Assembly (NCBI RefSeq): GCF_900221005.1
Contig: NZ_OBQI01000001.1
Coordinates: 248,001 to 312,000 of the forward strand
Direction of reading: 5' to 3'
DNA: 64,000 bases
Source of the DNA: Blastococcus aggregatus
GTDB lineage: Bacteria; Actinomycetota; Actinomycetes; Mycobacteriales; Geodermatophilaceae
Shown: in pieces, positions 8,355 to 15,836 of the stretch
How the letters are laid out: each line of letters opens with the position of its first letter
Position numbering within the stretch: the first letter of the stretch is position 1
Program-made: the position numbers and the translations under genes
Notes under the pieces: generated by a model
What the model was told of the DNA's origin: nothing
Databases searched by the model: none
The model's input: only the letters and a program-made list of their open reading frames with translations

Positions 8355-9062
8355 TCAGGCGGCGACCAGGCGGTAGCCGACGCCACGCACGGTGCGGATC
8401 TCCGGCGAGCTGAGCCCGGCGGCCACCAGCTTGCGGCGCAGGTTGGACATGTGCGCCTCGACCAGCCGGAGGTTGCCCTCCCAGTCGGTCTGCCAGACCT
8501 CGCGCAGCAGCGTCTCGCGCTGCAGCACCCGGCCCGGCCGGGAGGCCAGCGCGGCCAGCAGGTCGAACTCGGTGCGGGTCAGGTCGACGACGGCCCCGTC
8601 GACCCGCACCTCCCGGGTCTCCTCGTCGACCTCGAGCTCGGCGAGCCGGCGGACCGACTCCTCGGCCGCGGCCGGCGCCTGCGGGGCCGGCGCGGTGCGC
8701 GGGAAGCGCAGCATCGCCTGGACCCGCGCCGTGAGCTCGCGCGGGGAGAACGGCTTGGCCATGTACCCGTCGGCGCCGACGGCCAGCCCGATGAGCAGGT
8801 CGACCTCCTCGGAGCGGGCGGTGAGCATGAGGACGTAGCAGGCCGTCTCGGCGCGGATCTGCCGGCAGAGCTCGGTCCCGTCGGTGTCGGGCAGGCCCAG
8901 GTCGAGCACGATGAGGTCCGGCGCCTGCCGGCGCACCTCCGCCATGCACTCCACTCCCGTGCCGACGGCCCGGACATCCATCCCGGCGCGCTCGAGGACC
9001 GTGCGGACCAGCTCGCGGATCTCCTCGGTGTCCTCCACGACGAGCACGGATGATGCAGCCAC
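8355..9062 (-). CDS. OmpR/PhoB-family response regulator
   Basis: 235 aa. Receiver domain (about 1-115) with acidic pair ED at 10-11, phosphoacceptor in LIVLDLGLPDTDG, Thr in MLTARSE and Lys in MAKPFSP. A winged-helix DNA-binding domain (about 140-232) contains LTRTEFDLLAALASRPGRVL and VRGVGYRLV. All expected residues are present. It is transcribed divergently from the receiver-PIG-L operon and lies between that operon and the SipW genes, making it a candidate local regulator. Its kinase partner is not shown by the sequence; the PAS kinase at 4181 is one candidate. Confidence 0.92.
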   Translation of the reverse strand: MAASSVLVVEDTEEIRELVRTVLERAGMDVRAVGTGVECMAEVRRQAPDLIVLDLGLPDTDGTELCRQIRAETACYVLMLTARSEEVDLLIGLAVGADGYMAKPFSPRELTARVQAMLRFPRTAPAPQAPAAAEESVRRLAELEVDEETREVRVDGAVVDLTRTEFDLLAALASRPGRVLQRETLLREVWQTDWEGNLRLVEAHMSNLRRKLVAAGLSSPEIRTVRGVGYRLVAA

Positions 9063-9253
9063 GAGCGTCGTCCCTCCGATGCGTGCGTACGGCCGCGGAC
9101 CGGTCGGTCCACGTCACCTGAGGGAGTGATCGGCGGGGGCGGCAGGCAGCTTGAGCCGAGCGCCCGGGGCGGGTGGGGGCCTGCTCACCCCTCCGGGTGA
9201 CGCCGAGGCACCCCCGGCTCAGCTACACCGCCGGTCCGGCCGTTGCGGGGTGC

Positions 9254-9270
9254 AGGACACGACGTGTCCT
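9254..9270. promoter_or_regulatory. Palindromic candidate operator upstream of receiver-PIG-L operon
   Basis: AGGACACG-A-CGTGTCCT is a perfect 8+8 bp palindrome, 36 bases before the ATG at 9307 and within the 244-bp divergent gap shared with the OmpR regulator. It could be an operator or an RNA hairpin. Confidence 0.35.
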
Positions 9271-9306
9271 CCTCCCCCGGGAGGCGCTGACGCTGAGGAG
9301 CTGGCC

Positions 9307-10389
9307 ATGGACGGCGACGTCCGCGTGCTGGTGGTCGACGACGACCCCGACATCGCACACTTCGTGCGCACCGTGCTGCAGAAGGCCGGCATGACCGCGG
9401 TCGCCTGCTTCGACCCGCTCGAGGCCCTGGCGCTGGCTGCCCGGGAGCGGTTCGACGCCGTGATCACCGACATCGAGATGCCGGGCATGAACGGGCTGGA
9501 GTTCGTCGGGAAGCTGCGCGAGCTGCAGCCCGACCTGCCCGTCGTCGTCATGACCGCGCACGCCTCGGTGGAGTACGCGGTGGAGGCGCTGCGCCGCAAC
9601 GCCGACGAGTTCATGGTCAAGCCGGTCCGCCGGGACGACGTCGTCACGACGACGCTGCGCGTGGTCGAGCTCGGCCGCTCCCGCCGGGCCACCGCGCGCC
9701 ACCAGACGGTGCTGGCGATCGGCGCCCACCCGGACGACGTGGAACTTGGCATCGGCGGCACGCTGGCCGCCCACCGGTCCGCCGGCGACCAGGTCGTCAT
9801 CCTCACCCTGTCCCGCGGTGCCCGTGGTGGCGAGGCCGGTGACCGCATGGGCGAGTCGATGGCCGCCGCGGAGCTGATCGGCGCCCGGCTGTTCATGGAG
9901 GACCTCGAGGACACCCGCATCAGCCAGGCCGACCCCACCGTCTCGATCATCGAGCGCGTCGTCGGCCAGGTGCAGCCCTCGATCGTCTACACCCACTCCG
10001 CGCACGACCGGCACCAGGACCACCGTGCCGTCCACTCCGCGGCGACCGTCGCGACCCGCAACGTCCCGACCTTCGCCTGCTACCAGAGCCCCTCGGCCAC
10101 GATCGACTACCGGCCCACCCGGTTCGTGAGCATCGACGGCTTCACCGACACCAAGCGGGCGCTGCTGGCCTGCTTCGGATCGCAGTCCGGCATCCGCACC
10201 TACATGCAGGACGACTTCGTCCTCGCCACCAGCCGCTACTGGTCCCGCTACGGCGGCGGCCAGCACTGCGAGCCGCTCGAGGTGATCCGCGAGGCCAGCA
10301 CCGTCGTGGGCGCGCAGAGCGAGTCGCCGGCCCTCGCGTCCTCCTTCTCCTTCCCGACCTCGACCCTCACGGAGCCCACCGGTGTCTGA
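9307..10389 (+). CDS. Response-regulator receiver fused to PIG-L/LmbE deacetylase
   Basis: 360 aa from the ATG at 9307, preceded by GAGGAGCTGGCC. Residues 1-125 form an intact receiver: D11-D13, phosphoacceptor D55 (VITDIEMPGMNG), Thr in VVMTAHAS and Lys in FMVKPVRR. Residues about 135-340 form a PIG-L deacetylase with AHPDD (H141, D143, D144) and HDRHQDH (233-239), which supply the zinc ligands and catalytic Asp. PIG-L enzymes deacetylate N-acetylglucosamine units in glycolipids, mycothiol precursors or glycopeptides. The fusion suggests deacetylation gated by phosphorylation (inference). It heads an operon whose later genes overlap it by a few bases. Confidence 0.88.
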   Translation: MDGDVRVLVVDDDPDIAHFVRTVLQKAGMTAVACFDPLEALALAARERFDAVITDIEMPGMNGLEFVGKLRELQPDLPVVVMTAHASVEYAVEALRRNADEFMVKPVRRDDVVTTTLRVVELGRSRRATARHQTVLAIGAHPDDVELGIGGTLAAHRSAGDQVVILTLSRGARGGEAGDRMGESMAAAELIGARLFMEDLEDTRISQADPTVSIIERVVGQVQPSIVYTHSAHDRHQDHRAVHSAATVATRNVPTFACYQSPSATIDYRPTRFVSIDGFTDTKRALLACFGSQSGIRTYMQDDFVLATSRYWSRYGGGQHCEPLEVIREASTVVGAQSESPALASSFSFPTSTLTEPTGV

Positions 10390-11383
10390 TCCCACTCCCG
10401 TCCGCGTGCTCGTCACGGGCGCCGGAGGGCCGGCGGGCGTCGCCGTCCTCCGCTCCCTGGCCCGCCGTCCCGACGTCACGCTGCTGGCCGCCGACATGGA
10501 CCGCTACGCCAGCGGGCTCTACCTGGTCGACGCGGACTCGCGCTTCCTGGTCGAGCCGGGCCTGGCCGAGACCTTCGTCGACTCCCTGGTCGCGCTCTGC
10601 GAGCGGGAGCGGGTCGACGTCCTCTTCTCCACCGTCGACGTCGAGCTGCCCCGCATCGCCGCCGAGCGCAAGCGCCTGGACGCCATCGGCACCGCGCTGG
10701 CCGCCCCGAGCCTGGAGACCCTCGAGGTCTGCCTGGACAAGTTCGCGCTGGCCCGCCGCTGCGCCGACGTGCTGCCCACGCCGCGCACCGAGCTGCTCGG
10801 CACCACCGACCCGGAGTCCTGGGACTACCCGGTGATCGTCAAGCCGCGGCGCGGCGCCGGCTCGCGCGGCGTGCACCAGGTCGACGACGCCGAGGCGCTG
10901 CGTGCCCTGGGCGCCGACGAGGACATCCTCGTGCAGGCGCTGCTGCCCGGCGACGAGTTCAGCGTGGACACCCTGGCCGACGCCGACGGGCACGTCGTCG
11001 CGGCGGTCCCCCGCTCGCGGCTGCGGGTCGACTCCGGCGTCTCGGTGGCCGGCTGCACCGTCGCGGACCGCGAGCTGGAGCAGACCGCCCGCCGGGTCGC
11101 CGAGGCCATCGGCCTGGTCGGCGTCGCCAACGTGCAGCTGCGTCGCGACGCCGAGGGGCGGGCCGCGCTGCTCGAGGTCAACCCGCGCTTCCCGGGCGCC
11201 ATGCCGCTCACCGTCGCGGCCGGGGTGGACATGCCCTCGCTCGCCCTGGACCTCGCCCTGGGCCGACAGCTCCCCGACTCGGTGCCGTTCGCCGAGGTGG
11301 CCGTCGTCCGGTTCCTCGAGGACGTCTTCCTCGACCCGGCCGACGTCCTCGCCGCGGCGACCGGGAACGGGGACGAGCGATGA
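10382..11383 (+). CDS. ATP-grasp ligase (CarB/PylC-like)
   Basis: 333 aa, GTG start overlapping the previous stop by eight bases. An N-terminal pre-ATP-grasp Rossmann-like part (VRVLVTGAGGPAGVAVL, then VDVLFSTVDVELP) precedes an ATP-grasp fold with PVIVKPRRGAGSRGVH, ILVQALLPGDEFSVD and the Mg/ATP motif LLEVNPRFPGAMPLT. Such enzymes activate a carboxylate with ATP and join it to an amine, thiol or other nucleophile. In this operon the deacetylase could expose the amine that the ligase acylates (inference). The substrate is unknown. Confidence 0.85.
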   Translation: MSDPTPVRVLVTGAGGPAGVAVLRSLARRPDVTLLAADMDRYASGLYLVDADSRFLVEPGLAETFVDSLVALCERERVDVLFSTVDVELPRIAAERKRLDAIGTALAAPSLETLEVCLDKFALARRCADVLPTPRTELLGTTDPESWDYPVIVKPRRGAGSRGVHQVDDAEALRALGADEDILVQALLPGDEFSVDTLADADGHVVAAVPRSRLRVDSGVSVAGCTVADRELEQTARRVAEAIGLVGVANVQLRRDAEGRAALLEVNPRFPGAMPLTVAAGVDMPSLALDLALGRQLPDSVPFAEVAVVRFLEDVFLDPADVLAAATGNGDER

Positions 11384-12114
11384 CCGCCGACCTGGTCCGC
11401 ACCGACCACCACGTGCACTCCACCTGGTCCGACGACGCGGTCAGCACCACCTGGGCGAACCTGGCCGCCGCCCGCGACGCCGGCCTGGCCAGCGTCCGCA
11501 TGGTCGACCACGTCCGCACCTCCACCACCTACGTGCCGGAGTTCCTGGCCGAGGTCGCGGCGCTGCCGCGGGTCGAGGGCCTGGAGGTGCTCACCGGCGT
11601 CGAGGCGAAGATCCTCGACGCGTCGGGCCGCCTCGACGTCCCCGCCGACCTCGTCGTCGGCGCCGGAGGCGTGGACCGCGTGCTCATCGCCGACCACCAG
11701 TTCCCCGGGCCCGACGGCCCGTGGAGCCCGCGCCGGACCATGGAGGAGATCGAGCGGGGCCTGCACCCGCAGGACGCCCTCGACATCCTCGTGACGGCGA
11801 CGGTCCGCGCGATGACGCTGGCCGGCCGGGCCCAGCTGGCCCACCTGTTCTCGCTGCTGCCCAAGATCGGCCTGCACGAGAGCGCGCTCTCCGACGCCCA
11901 CCTGCACGAGATCGCCACGGCCGCCGTCCGCACCGGGACGACGGTCGAGGTCAACGAGAAGTGGCGCTGCCCCGGCCCGCGCGTGGTGCTCGCCTTCGCC
12001 GCCGCCGGCGTGACGCTGGTCGGCTCCACCGACAGCCACGAGGCGTCGTCCGTCGGCCGCTACTCCTGGGTCGGCGAGGCCGCTGCGGTCCGCCGCCTGG
12101 TGGGTGTCCGATGA
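11380..12114 (+). CDS. PHP-domain metal-dependent hydrolase
   Basis: 244 aa, start overlapping the previous stop (ATGA). PHP motifs are visible: TDHHVHSTWSDDA at the N terminus, MVDHVRTST near 45, LIADHQF near 105, HLFSLL near 150 and GSTDSHEASSVGRY near 220. These supply the His/Asp metal cluster. PHP proteins are phosphoesterases (histidinol-phosphatase type) or nucleases; a small phosphoester substrate fits the operon better. The specific reaction is not recognisable. Confidence 0.83.
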   Translation: MTADLVRTDHHVHSTWSDDAVSTTWANLAAARDAGLASVRMVDHVRTSTTYVPEFLAEVAALPRVEGLEVLTGVEAKILDASGRLDVPADLVVGAGGVDRVLIADHQFPGPDGPWSPRRTMEEIERGLHPQDALDILVTATVRAMTLAGRAQLAHLFSLLPKIGLHESALSDAHLHEIATAAVRTGTTVEVNEKWRCPGPRVVLAFAAAGVTLVGSTDSHEASSVGRYSWVGEAAAVRRLVGVR

Positions 12115-13595
12115 CCGACGTCCTGACCGCCGCCCCCGACGTGGCCGAGATCGGCCGCGGGGTGCTCGTCGCCGTGCTGCTGGCGTTCGTGGCCTTCGGC
12201 GCGATCCCCGTGGTCGCCGGGCTGGCGCAGTTCCTGCTCATCCCGATGCACGCCGTCCGCAACCACTACCGCGAGACCGGGCCGTACCTGCCCAACGTCG
12301 CGGTGCTCGTGCCGGCCTGGAACGAGGCGGCCGTGCTGACCGCATCGGTCGACCGGCTGATGGGGCTGGACTACCCGCCGGAGCGGCTGCGCGTGTTCGT
12401 CGTCGACGACGCCAGCACCGACGAGACCCCCGCGGTCATGGCCCGGCTCGGCGAGCGCTTCCCCGGCCGCGTCGTGCACCTGCGCCGCGAGAAGGGCGGC
12501 GAGGGCAAGGCGCACACGCTCAACCACGGGCTGCGCGAGGTCCTCGCCGACGACTGGATGGAGGCGCTGCTGATCATGGACGCCGACGTCATCTACGCGG
12601 CGGACTCGCTGCGCAAGATGACCCGGCACCTGGCCGACCCGACCGTCGGCGCCGTCACCGCCTACATCCGCGAGGGCAGCGAGGACGCCCACGGGCTGAC
12701 CCGCTTCATCGGCTTCGACTACCTGGCCGCGCAGGCCGCCTCCCGTCGGGCGCAGAACGTCGCCGGCGCCATGGCCTGCCTGGCCGGCGGCGCCCAGCTG
12801 CACAGCCGCGAGAACCTCGAGGCCATCGGCGGGCAGATCGACACCTCCTCGCTGGCCGAGGACACGGTCACCACCTTCCGCACCCAGCTCGCCGGGCGCC
12901 GGGTCGTCTTCGAGCCGCACGCCCGCGTGCTGGCCGAGGAGCCGGCCGGCATCGACGCGCTGTGGAAGCAGCGGCTGCGGTGGGCGCGCGGCAACGTGCA
13001 GATCACCTCGATGTACCGCCACCTGTGGTTCCGGAAGTCGGTGCACCCCGGCCTCGGCGGCTTCTTCTTCGGCGTCTTCTGGTTCGCCATCCTGCTGCTG
13101 CCGGTGGCGATGCTGCTGACCTCGATCGGCCTCGTGGGGCTCTACCTGCTGGACAGCGACCTGGCCGCCACGGTGTTCGGCGCCGCGGTCTTCGTCCCCG
13201 TCGCGACCTTCGTCTTCATGATCACCATGACGATCTCGGTCGACCCCCGGGTCGGGCTCAAGGTGTGGAGGGAGGCGCTGCTGTTCCCCGGCGTCATCTC
13301 CTTCGCCGTCCTCACCGGCGCCACGTTCCCCATGCTGGTCCCGTGGGGCGGCGGCGACAGCAGCGGCTGGACGCTGTTCGTCTACAGCTGGCTGGTGCTC
13401 TGCGTGCCGGCGGCCTTCCTGCTGCGCAAGCTCGAGCTCACCCGCTGGGGCCGCCGGCTCGCGCCGCTGGGGCTCTACCTGATCGGGTTCGGCCCGATCA
13501 TGTGCGCGATCACCGTGGACGCCTACGTCAAGGAGTACCGCGGGGCCGCGATGACCTGGGACAAGACCGAGAAGACCGGGAGGGTCTCCGTATGA
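12111..13595 (+). CDS. Processive family-2 glycosyltransferase, membrane-bound
   Basis: 494 aa, start overlapping the PHP stop. One N-terminal membrane segment (about 17-45), then a GT-A domain with VPAWNEAAVL, FVVDDASTD, the DxD motif MDADV, the acceptor/base motif SLAEDTVTTF and QRLRWARG, the Q-x-x-R-W signature of processive beta-glycosyltransferases. At least four membrane helices follow (about 325-480). This matches the PgaC/hyaluronan-synthase/cellulose-synthase type, which polymerises and exports a polysaccharide. With a deacetylase in the same operon, a poly-hexosamine-like product is plausible but unproven. Confidence 0.87.
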   Translation: MTDVLTAAPDVAEIGRGVLVAVLLAFVAFGAIPVVAGLAQFLLIPMHAVRNHYRETGPYLPNVAVLVPAWNEAAVLTASVDRLMGLDYPPERLRVFVVDDASTDETPAVMARLGERFPGRVVHLRREKGGEGKAHTLNHGLREVLADDWMEALLIMDADVIYAADSLRKMTRHLADPTVGAVTAYIREGSEDAHGLTRFIGFDYLAAQAASRRAQNVAGAMACLAGGAQLHSRENLEAIGGQIDTSSLAEDTVTTFRTQLAGRRVVFEPHARVLAEEPAGIDALWKQRLRWARGNVQITSMYRHLWFRKSVHPGLGGFFFGVFWFAILLLPVAMLLTSIGLVGLYLLDSDLAATVFGAAVFVPVATFVFMITMTISVDPRVGLKVWREALLFPGVISFAVLTGATFPMLVPWGGGDSSGWTLFVYSWLVLCVPAAFLLRKLELTRWGRRLAPLGLYLIGFGPIMCAITVDAYVKEYRGAAMTWDKTEKTGRVSV

Positions 13596-13861
13596 GCAGG
13601 GGCCGCACCACGTCCGACCGCGCCACCGCGGAGATCGTCACGAGCCTGGCGGCGCGCCCGTACCGCGTCTCGCCCCCGGTCGTGCTGACCGCGGCGGACC
13701 TCGCCGCCCGCGGTGGGGTCCTCCCGGTCTGGGCCGACCCGATGGCGCTGGCCGACGAGACCGAGGCCGACCGGCTGCGCGAGCGCCGGCTCTTCGCGGG
13801 CCTCGCCGTCGCGATCGCCGTCGTCGTCCTGCTCTGGACGGTGCGCTCGCTCCTGATGTGA
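13592..13861 (+). CDS. Small single-pass membrane protein, function unknown
   Basis: 89 aa, ATG overlapping the glycosyltransferase stop. A soluble N-terminal 65 residues (with VSPPVVLTAADLAARGG) lead to one C-terminal membrane helix (about 67-86, LFAGLAVAIAVVVLLWTV). No known domain. Its place resembles that of small accessory subunits next to PgaC-type synthases (such as PgaD), but no sequence relation is visible. Confidence 0.7.
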   Translation: MSRGRTTSDRATAEIVTSLAARPYRVSPPVVLTAADLAARGGVLPVWADPMALADETEADRLRERRLFAGLAVAIAVVVLLWTVRSLLM

Positions 13862-13867
13862 GCGCTC

Positions 13868-13950
13868 CGCCACGATCAGGTTCCCTGATCCCAGCGCGTC
13901 CTCCCTCACGGTGCACGACGAGGGAGGACGCGCCGCGGTGAGGGAGGACG
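13868..13950. repeat. Dispersed palindromic repeat, copy A
   Basis: CGCCACGATCAGG-TT-CCCTGATC (13868-13890) is followed by a perfect 14-bp hairpin, GCGCGTCCTCCCTC at 13894-13907 and its complement at 13920-13933, then another GGTGAGGGAGGACG. The same modules recur near 59.3 kb in the opposite orientation. It lies between convergent genes and probably also terminates transcription. Confidence 0.72.
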
Positions 13951-13961
13951 GCGCCGGGCCG

Positions 13962-14744
13962 CTAGTTGAGGGTCCGCGTACCCGGTGGGAGCTCGCCACC
14001 GGCGACGAGCGCGGCGGTGGCGTCCTGCAGCGCGGTCAGCGCGACTCGCTGCGTGTTCGGGCCGGTCGACACCCGGGCGACGCCGAGCTCCTCGAGCTCC
14101 CGCACCGACGGCGACCGGCCGGGGACGGCGATCACGCTCAGCCGCCCCGGGCCGAACGCCTCGGCCAGCACCGCGATCTCCTCGCGGTCGACGACGCCGG
14201 GCACGAACACCACCGGCGCACCGGCCTCCAGGTAGGCGCGCCCGCGGCGGACGGCCTCGGTGAGCACCTCGGTGCGGTCCGCGGCGGCCCCGGCCCGGAG
14301 GACGGCGTCGGTGCGCGCGTTCAGCACGAACCCGATCCCCGCCTCGCGACCGGCGGCCAGCACCGCCTCGACCGCGGCGACGGCCTCGTCCAGCGGCCGC
14401 ATGGCGTCCTCGAGGTTGCCGCCCACCGCGCCGGCCGCGATCGCCCGCCGGGCGGTCTCCCCCGCGTCGCCGTAGCCGGCCTCCATGTCCATGGACACGG
14501 GCAGGTCCACGGCCGCGGCGATGCGGGCGACCATGTCCAGGTGCAGGTCCAGCGGGATCCGCTCGCCGTCCTCGTAGCCGAAGGTGGCCGCGATCGAGTG
14601 GCTGGCCGTGGCCAGGGCCCGGACGCCGTCGGTGCCGGCCACCACCCGCGCCGAGACGACGTCCCACACGTTGGCGAGGACCAGCACCTCCGGGGCGGTG
14701 TGCAGGTCCAGCAGGGTCCGGGCGCGAGCGACGAGGTCGGACAT
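13962..14744 (-). CDS. Isocitrate lyase/PEP mutase superfamily protein
   Basis: 260 aa. Motifs of the PEP-mutase/isocitrate-lyase TIM barrel: VLANVWDVVSARV near 20, MDMEAGYGDAGETARR near 84 (metal-binding acidic residues), NLEDAMRPLDEA near 109 and LNARTDAVLR near 138. The short single-barrel form is typical of actinobacterial proteins annotated as PEP phosphonomutase-like or 2-methylisocitrate-lyase-like. The K-K-C-G-H catalytic loop of true isocitrate lyase is not visible, so glyoxylate-cycle activity is unlikely. No phosphonate genes are nearby. Confidence 0.85.
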   Translation of the reverse strand: MSDLVARARTLLDLHTAPEVLVLANVWDVVSARVVAGTDGVRALATASHSIAATFGYEDGERIPLDLHLDMVARIAAAVDLPVSMDMEAGYGDAGETARRAIAAGAVGGNLEDAMRPLDEAVAAVEAVLAAGREAGIGFVLNARTDAVLRAGAAADRTEVLTEAVRRGRAYLEAGAPVVFVPGVVDREEIAVLAEAFGPGRLSVIAVPGRSPSVRELEELGVARVSTGPNTQRVALTALQDATAALVAGGELPPGTRTLN

Positions 14745-14798
14745 GGAGCGAATCTAGCCAGGGCGCGCCCCGCTGACCAGGGAGGCTGGCGCAGCGGG

Positions 14799-14817
14799 TG
14801 AGGGCAGGCTAACCTCC
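14799..14817. promoter_or_regulatory. IdeR/DtxR-type iron box upstream of bfd
   Basis: The sequence matches the iron-box consensus TTAGGTTAGGCTAACCTAA at 14 of 19 positions, including the whole AGGCTAACCT core at 14806-14815. It lies about 70 bases before the Bfd start, so iron control of bfd-bfr is likely. Confidence 0.6.
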
Positions 14818-14885
14818 GTCGCAGTGCCCGACTCCGGTCCGGACAGTTCCGCTCCCCCGCCGTCTCCCGGTAAGGCGACCTGCGC

Positions 14886-15092
14886 ATGTACGTGTGCCAC
14901 TGCAACGTGGTGACCGACCAGGACATCCTCGAGTCGATCGCGAACGGTGCCCGGTGCGTCGCCGACGTCGCCCGGCAGACCGGGGCCGGCCGCACGTGCG
15001 GCGGCTGCGTGGAGACCATGCGCGATCTGGTGTGCCAGCATTGCCCGGTCATGTCCGAGCGACAGCTGGGAGTTGCAGGTGCAGCCCGTTAG
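14886..15092 (+). CDS. bfd: Bacterioferritin-associated ferredoxin
   Basis: 68 aa. CxC at 4-6 and CxxC at 38-41 (RTCGGC) form the [2Fe-2S] site of the BFD fold; the length is right for the family. Bfd docks on bacterioferritin and passes electrons to its heme to release stored iron. Two further cysteines (C50, C53) near the C terminus are extra to the cluster ligands. The reading frame overlaps the downstream bacterioferritin start by 14 bases, and an iron box lies upstream. Confidence 0.9.
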   Translation: MYVCHCNVVTDQDILESIANGARCVADVARQTGAGRTCGGCVETMRDLVCQHCPVMSERQLGVAGAAR

Positions 15093-15561
15093 TCCCCGAG
15101 TGGTCGAACTGCTCAACGATGCGTTGACCTTCGAGCTCACCGTCACCAACACGTACTTCCTCAACGCCCGCATGCTGGACGCCTGGGGACTCCCGAAGCT
15201 GGGCAAGGTCTTCTACGACCTGTCCATCGACGAGATGAAGGACGCCGACGCGCTGATCCAGCGCGTGCTGCTGTTCGACGGCCACCCCAACCTGCAGCGC
15301 CTGGGCTCCATCCGCGTCGGCGAGACCGCCGAGGAGATGCTGGTCCTGGCCCTCGACAGCGAGAAGGCCGCCGTGGCGCAGTTCAACGCCTCGGCCAAGG
15401 AGTGCCACGACCTCGGCGACCACGGCACCGCCGCCGTCTTCGAGGAGATGGTGCGCGACGAGGAGAAGCACGCCGACTGGTTCGAGGCCCAGCTCGGCGC
15501 CATCGAGCGGGTCGGCGCAGCGCAGTACCTGGCCGCGCAGATCAGCACCGAGACGCCCTGA
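15079..15561 (+). CDS. bfr: Bacterioferritin
   Basis: 160 aa from the GTG at 15079, the size of E. coli Bfr. The four-helix ferritin fold is recognisable throughout. The heme ligand Met53 (IDEMKDAD) and ferroxidase residues Glu19, Glu52 and the Glu/His of RDEEKHADW are present. The ferroxidase His of the usual DEMKHAD motif is Asp55 here, so one iron site is altered. The protein should form a 24-subunit iron-storage shell in the cytoplasm. It overlaps bfd and ends before a strong hairpin. Confidence 0.88.
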   Translation: MQPVSPRVVELLNDALTFELTVTNTYFLNARMLDAWGLPKLGKVFYDLSIDEMKDADALIQRVLLFDGHPNLQRLGSIRVGETAEEMLVLALDSEKAAVAQFNASAKECHDLGDHGTAAVFEEMVRDEEKHADWFEAQLGAIERVGAAQYLAAQISTETP

Positions 15562-15578
15562 CGTCTCCCCCGTCCGCA

Positions 15579-15615
15579 CCGAGGGCCGCTTCCCGATCCG
15601 GGAGGCGGCCCTCGG
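15579..15615 (+). terminator. Terminator after bacterioferritin gene
   Basis: CCGAGGGCCGC at 15579-15589 pairs perfectly with GCGGCCCTCGG at 15605-15615, 18 bases after the stop codon. Confidence 0.72.
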
Positions 15616-15775
15616 CGCGTCCGCCGGGGCACTCTGCGGCCCCGTTGCCGTGATTGCCGGCGCGATCGCGCAGGCAACGTCCGGAACCCGCCGGCAGAGT
15701 GCGGCCCGACGCACGCAGATCGATCTCCCGTGCCTCTGGATCCGCTCGCAACCGTGTGCGAGACTCGGCGCGAAG

Positions 15776-15794
15776 CCAGGTGAGGCTAGCCTAA
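15776..15794. promoter_or_regulatory. IdeR/DtxR-type iron box upstream of siderophore-interacting protein gene
   Basis: This site matches the 19-bp consensus at 15 positions, with AGGCTAGCCTAA intact at its 3' side. It ends 42 bases before the ATG at 15837. An upstream in-frame GTG at 15795 abuts the box, which supports the later start. Confidence 0.65.
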
Positions 15795-15836
15795 GTGGCG
15801 CCACCGCCCCGCCTGCCGGCCACCGGGAGAGAACGC

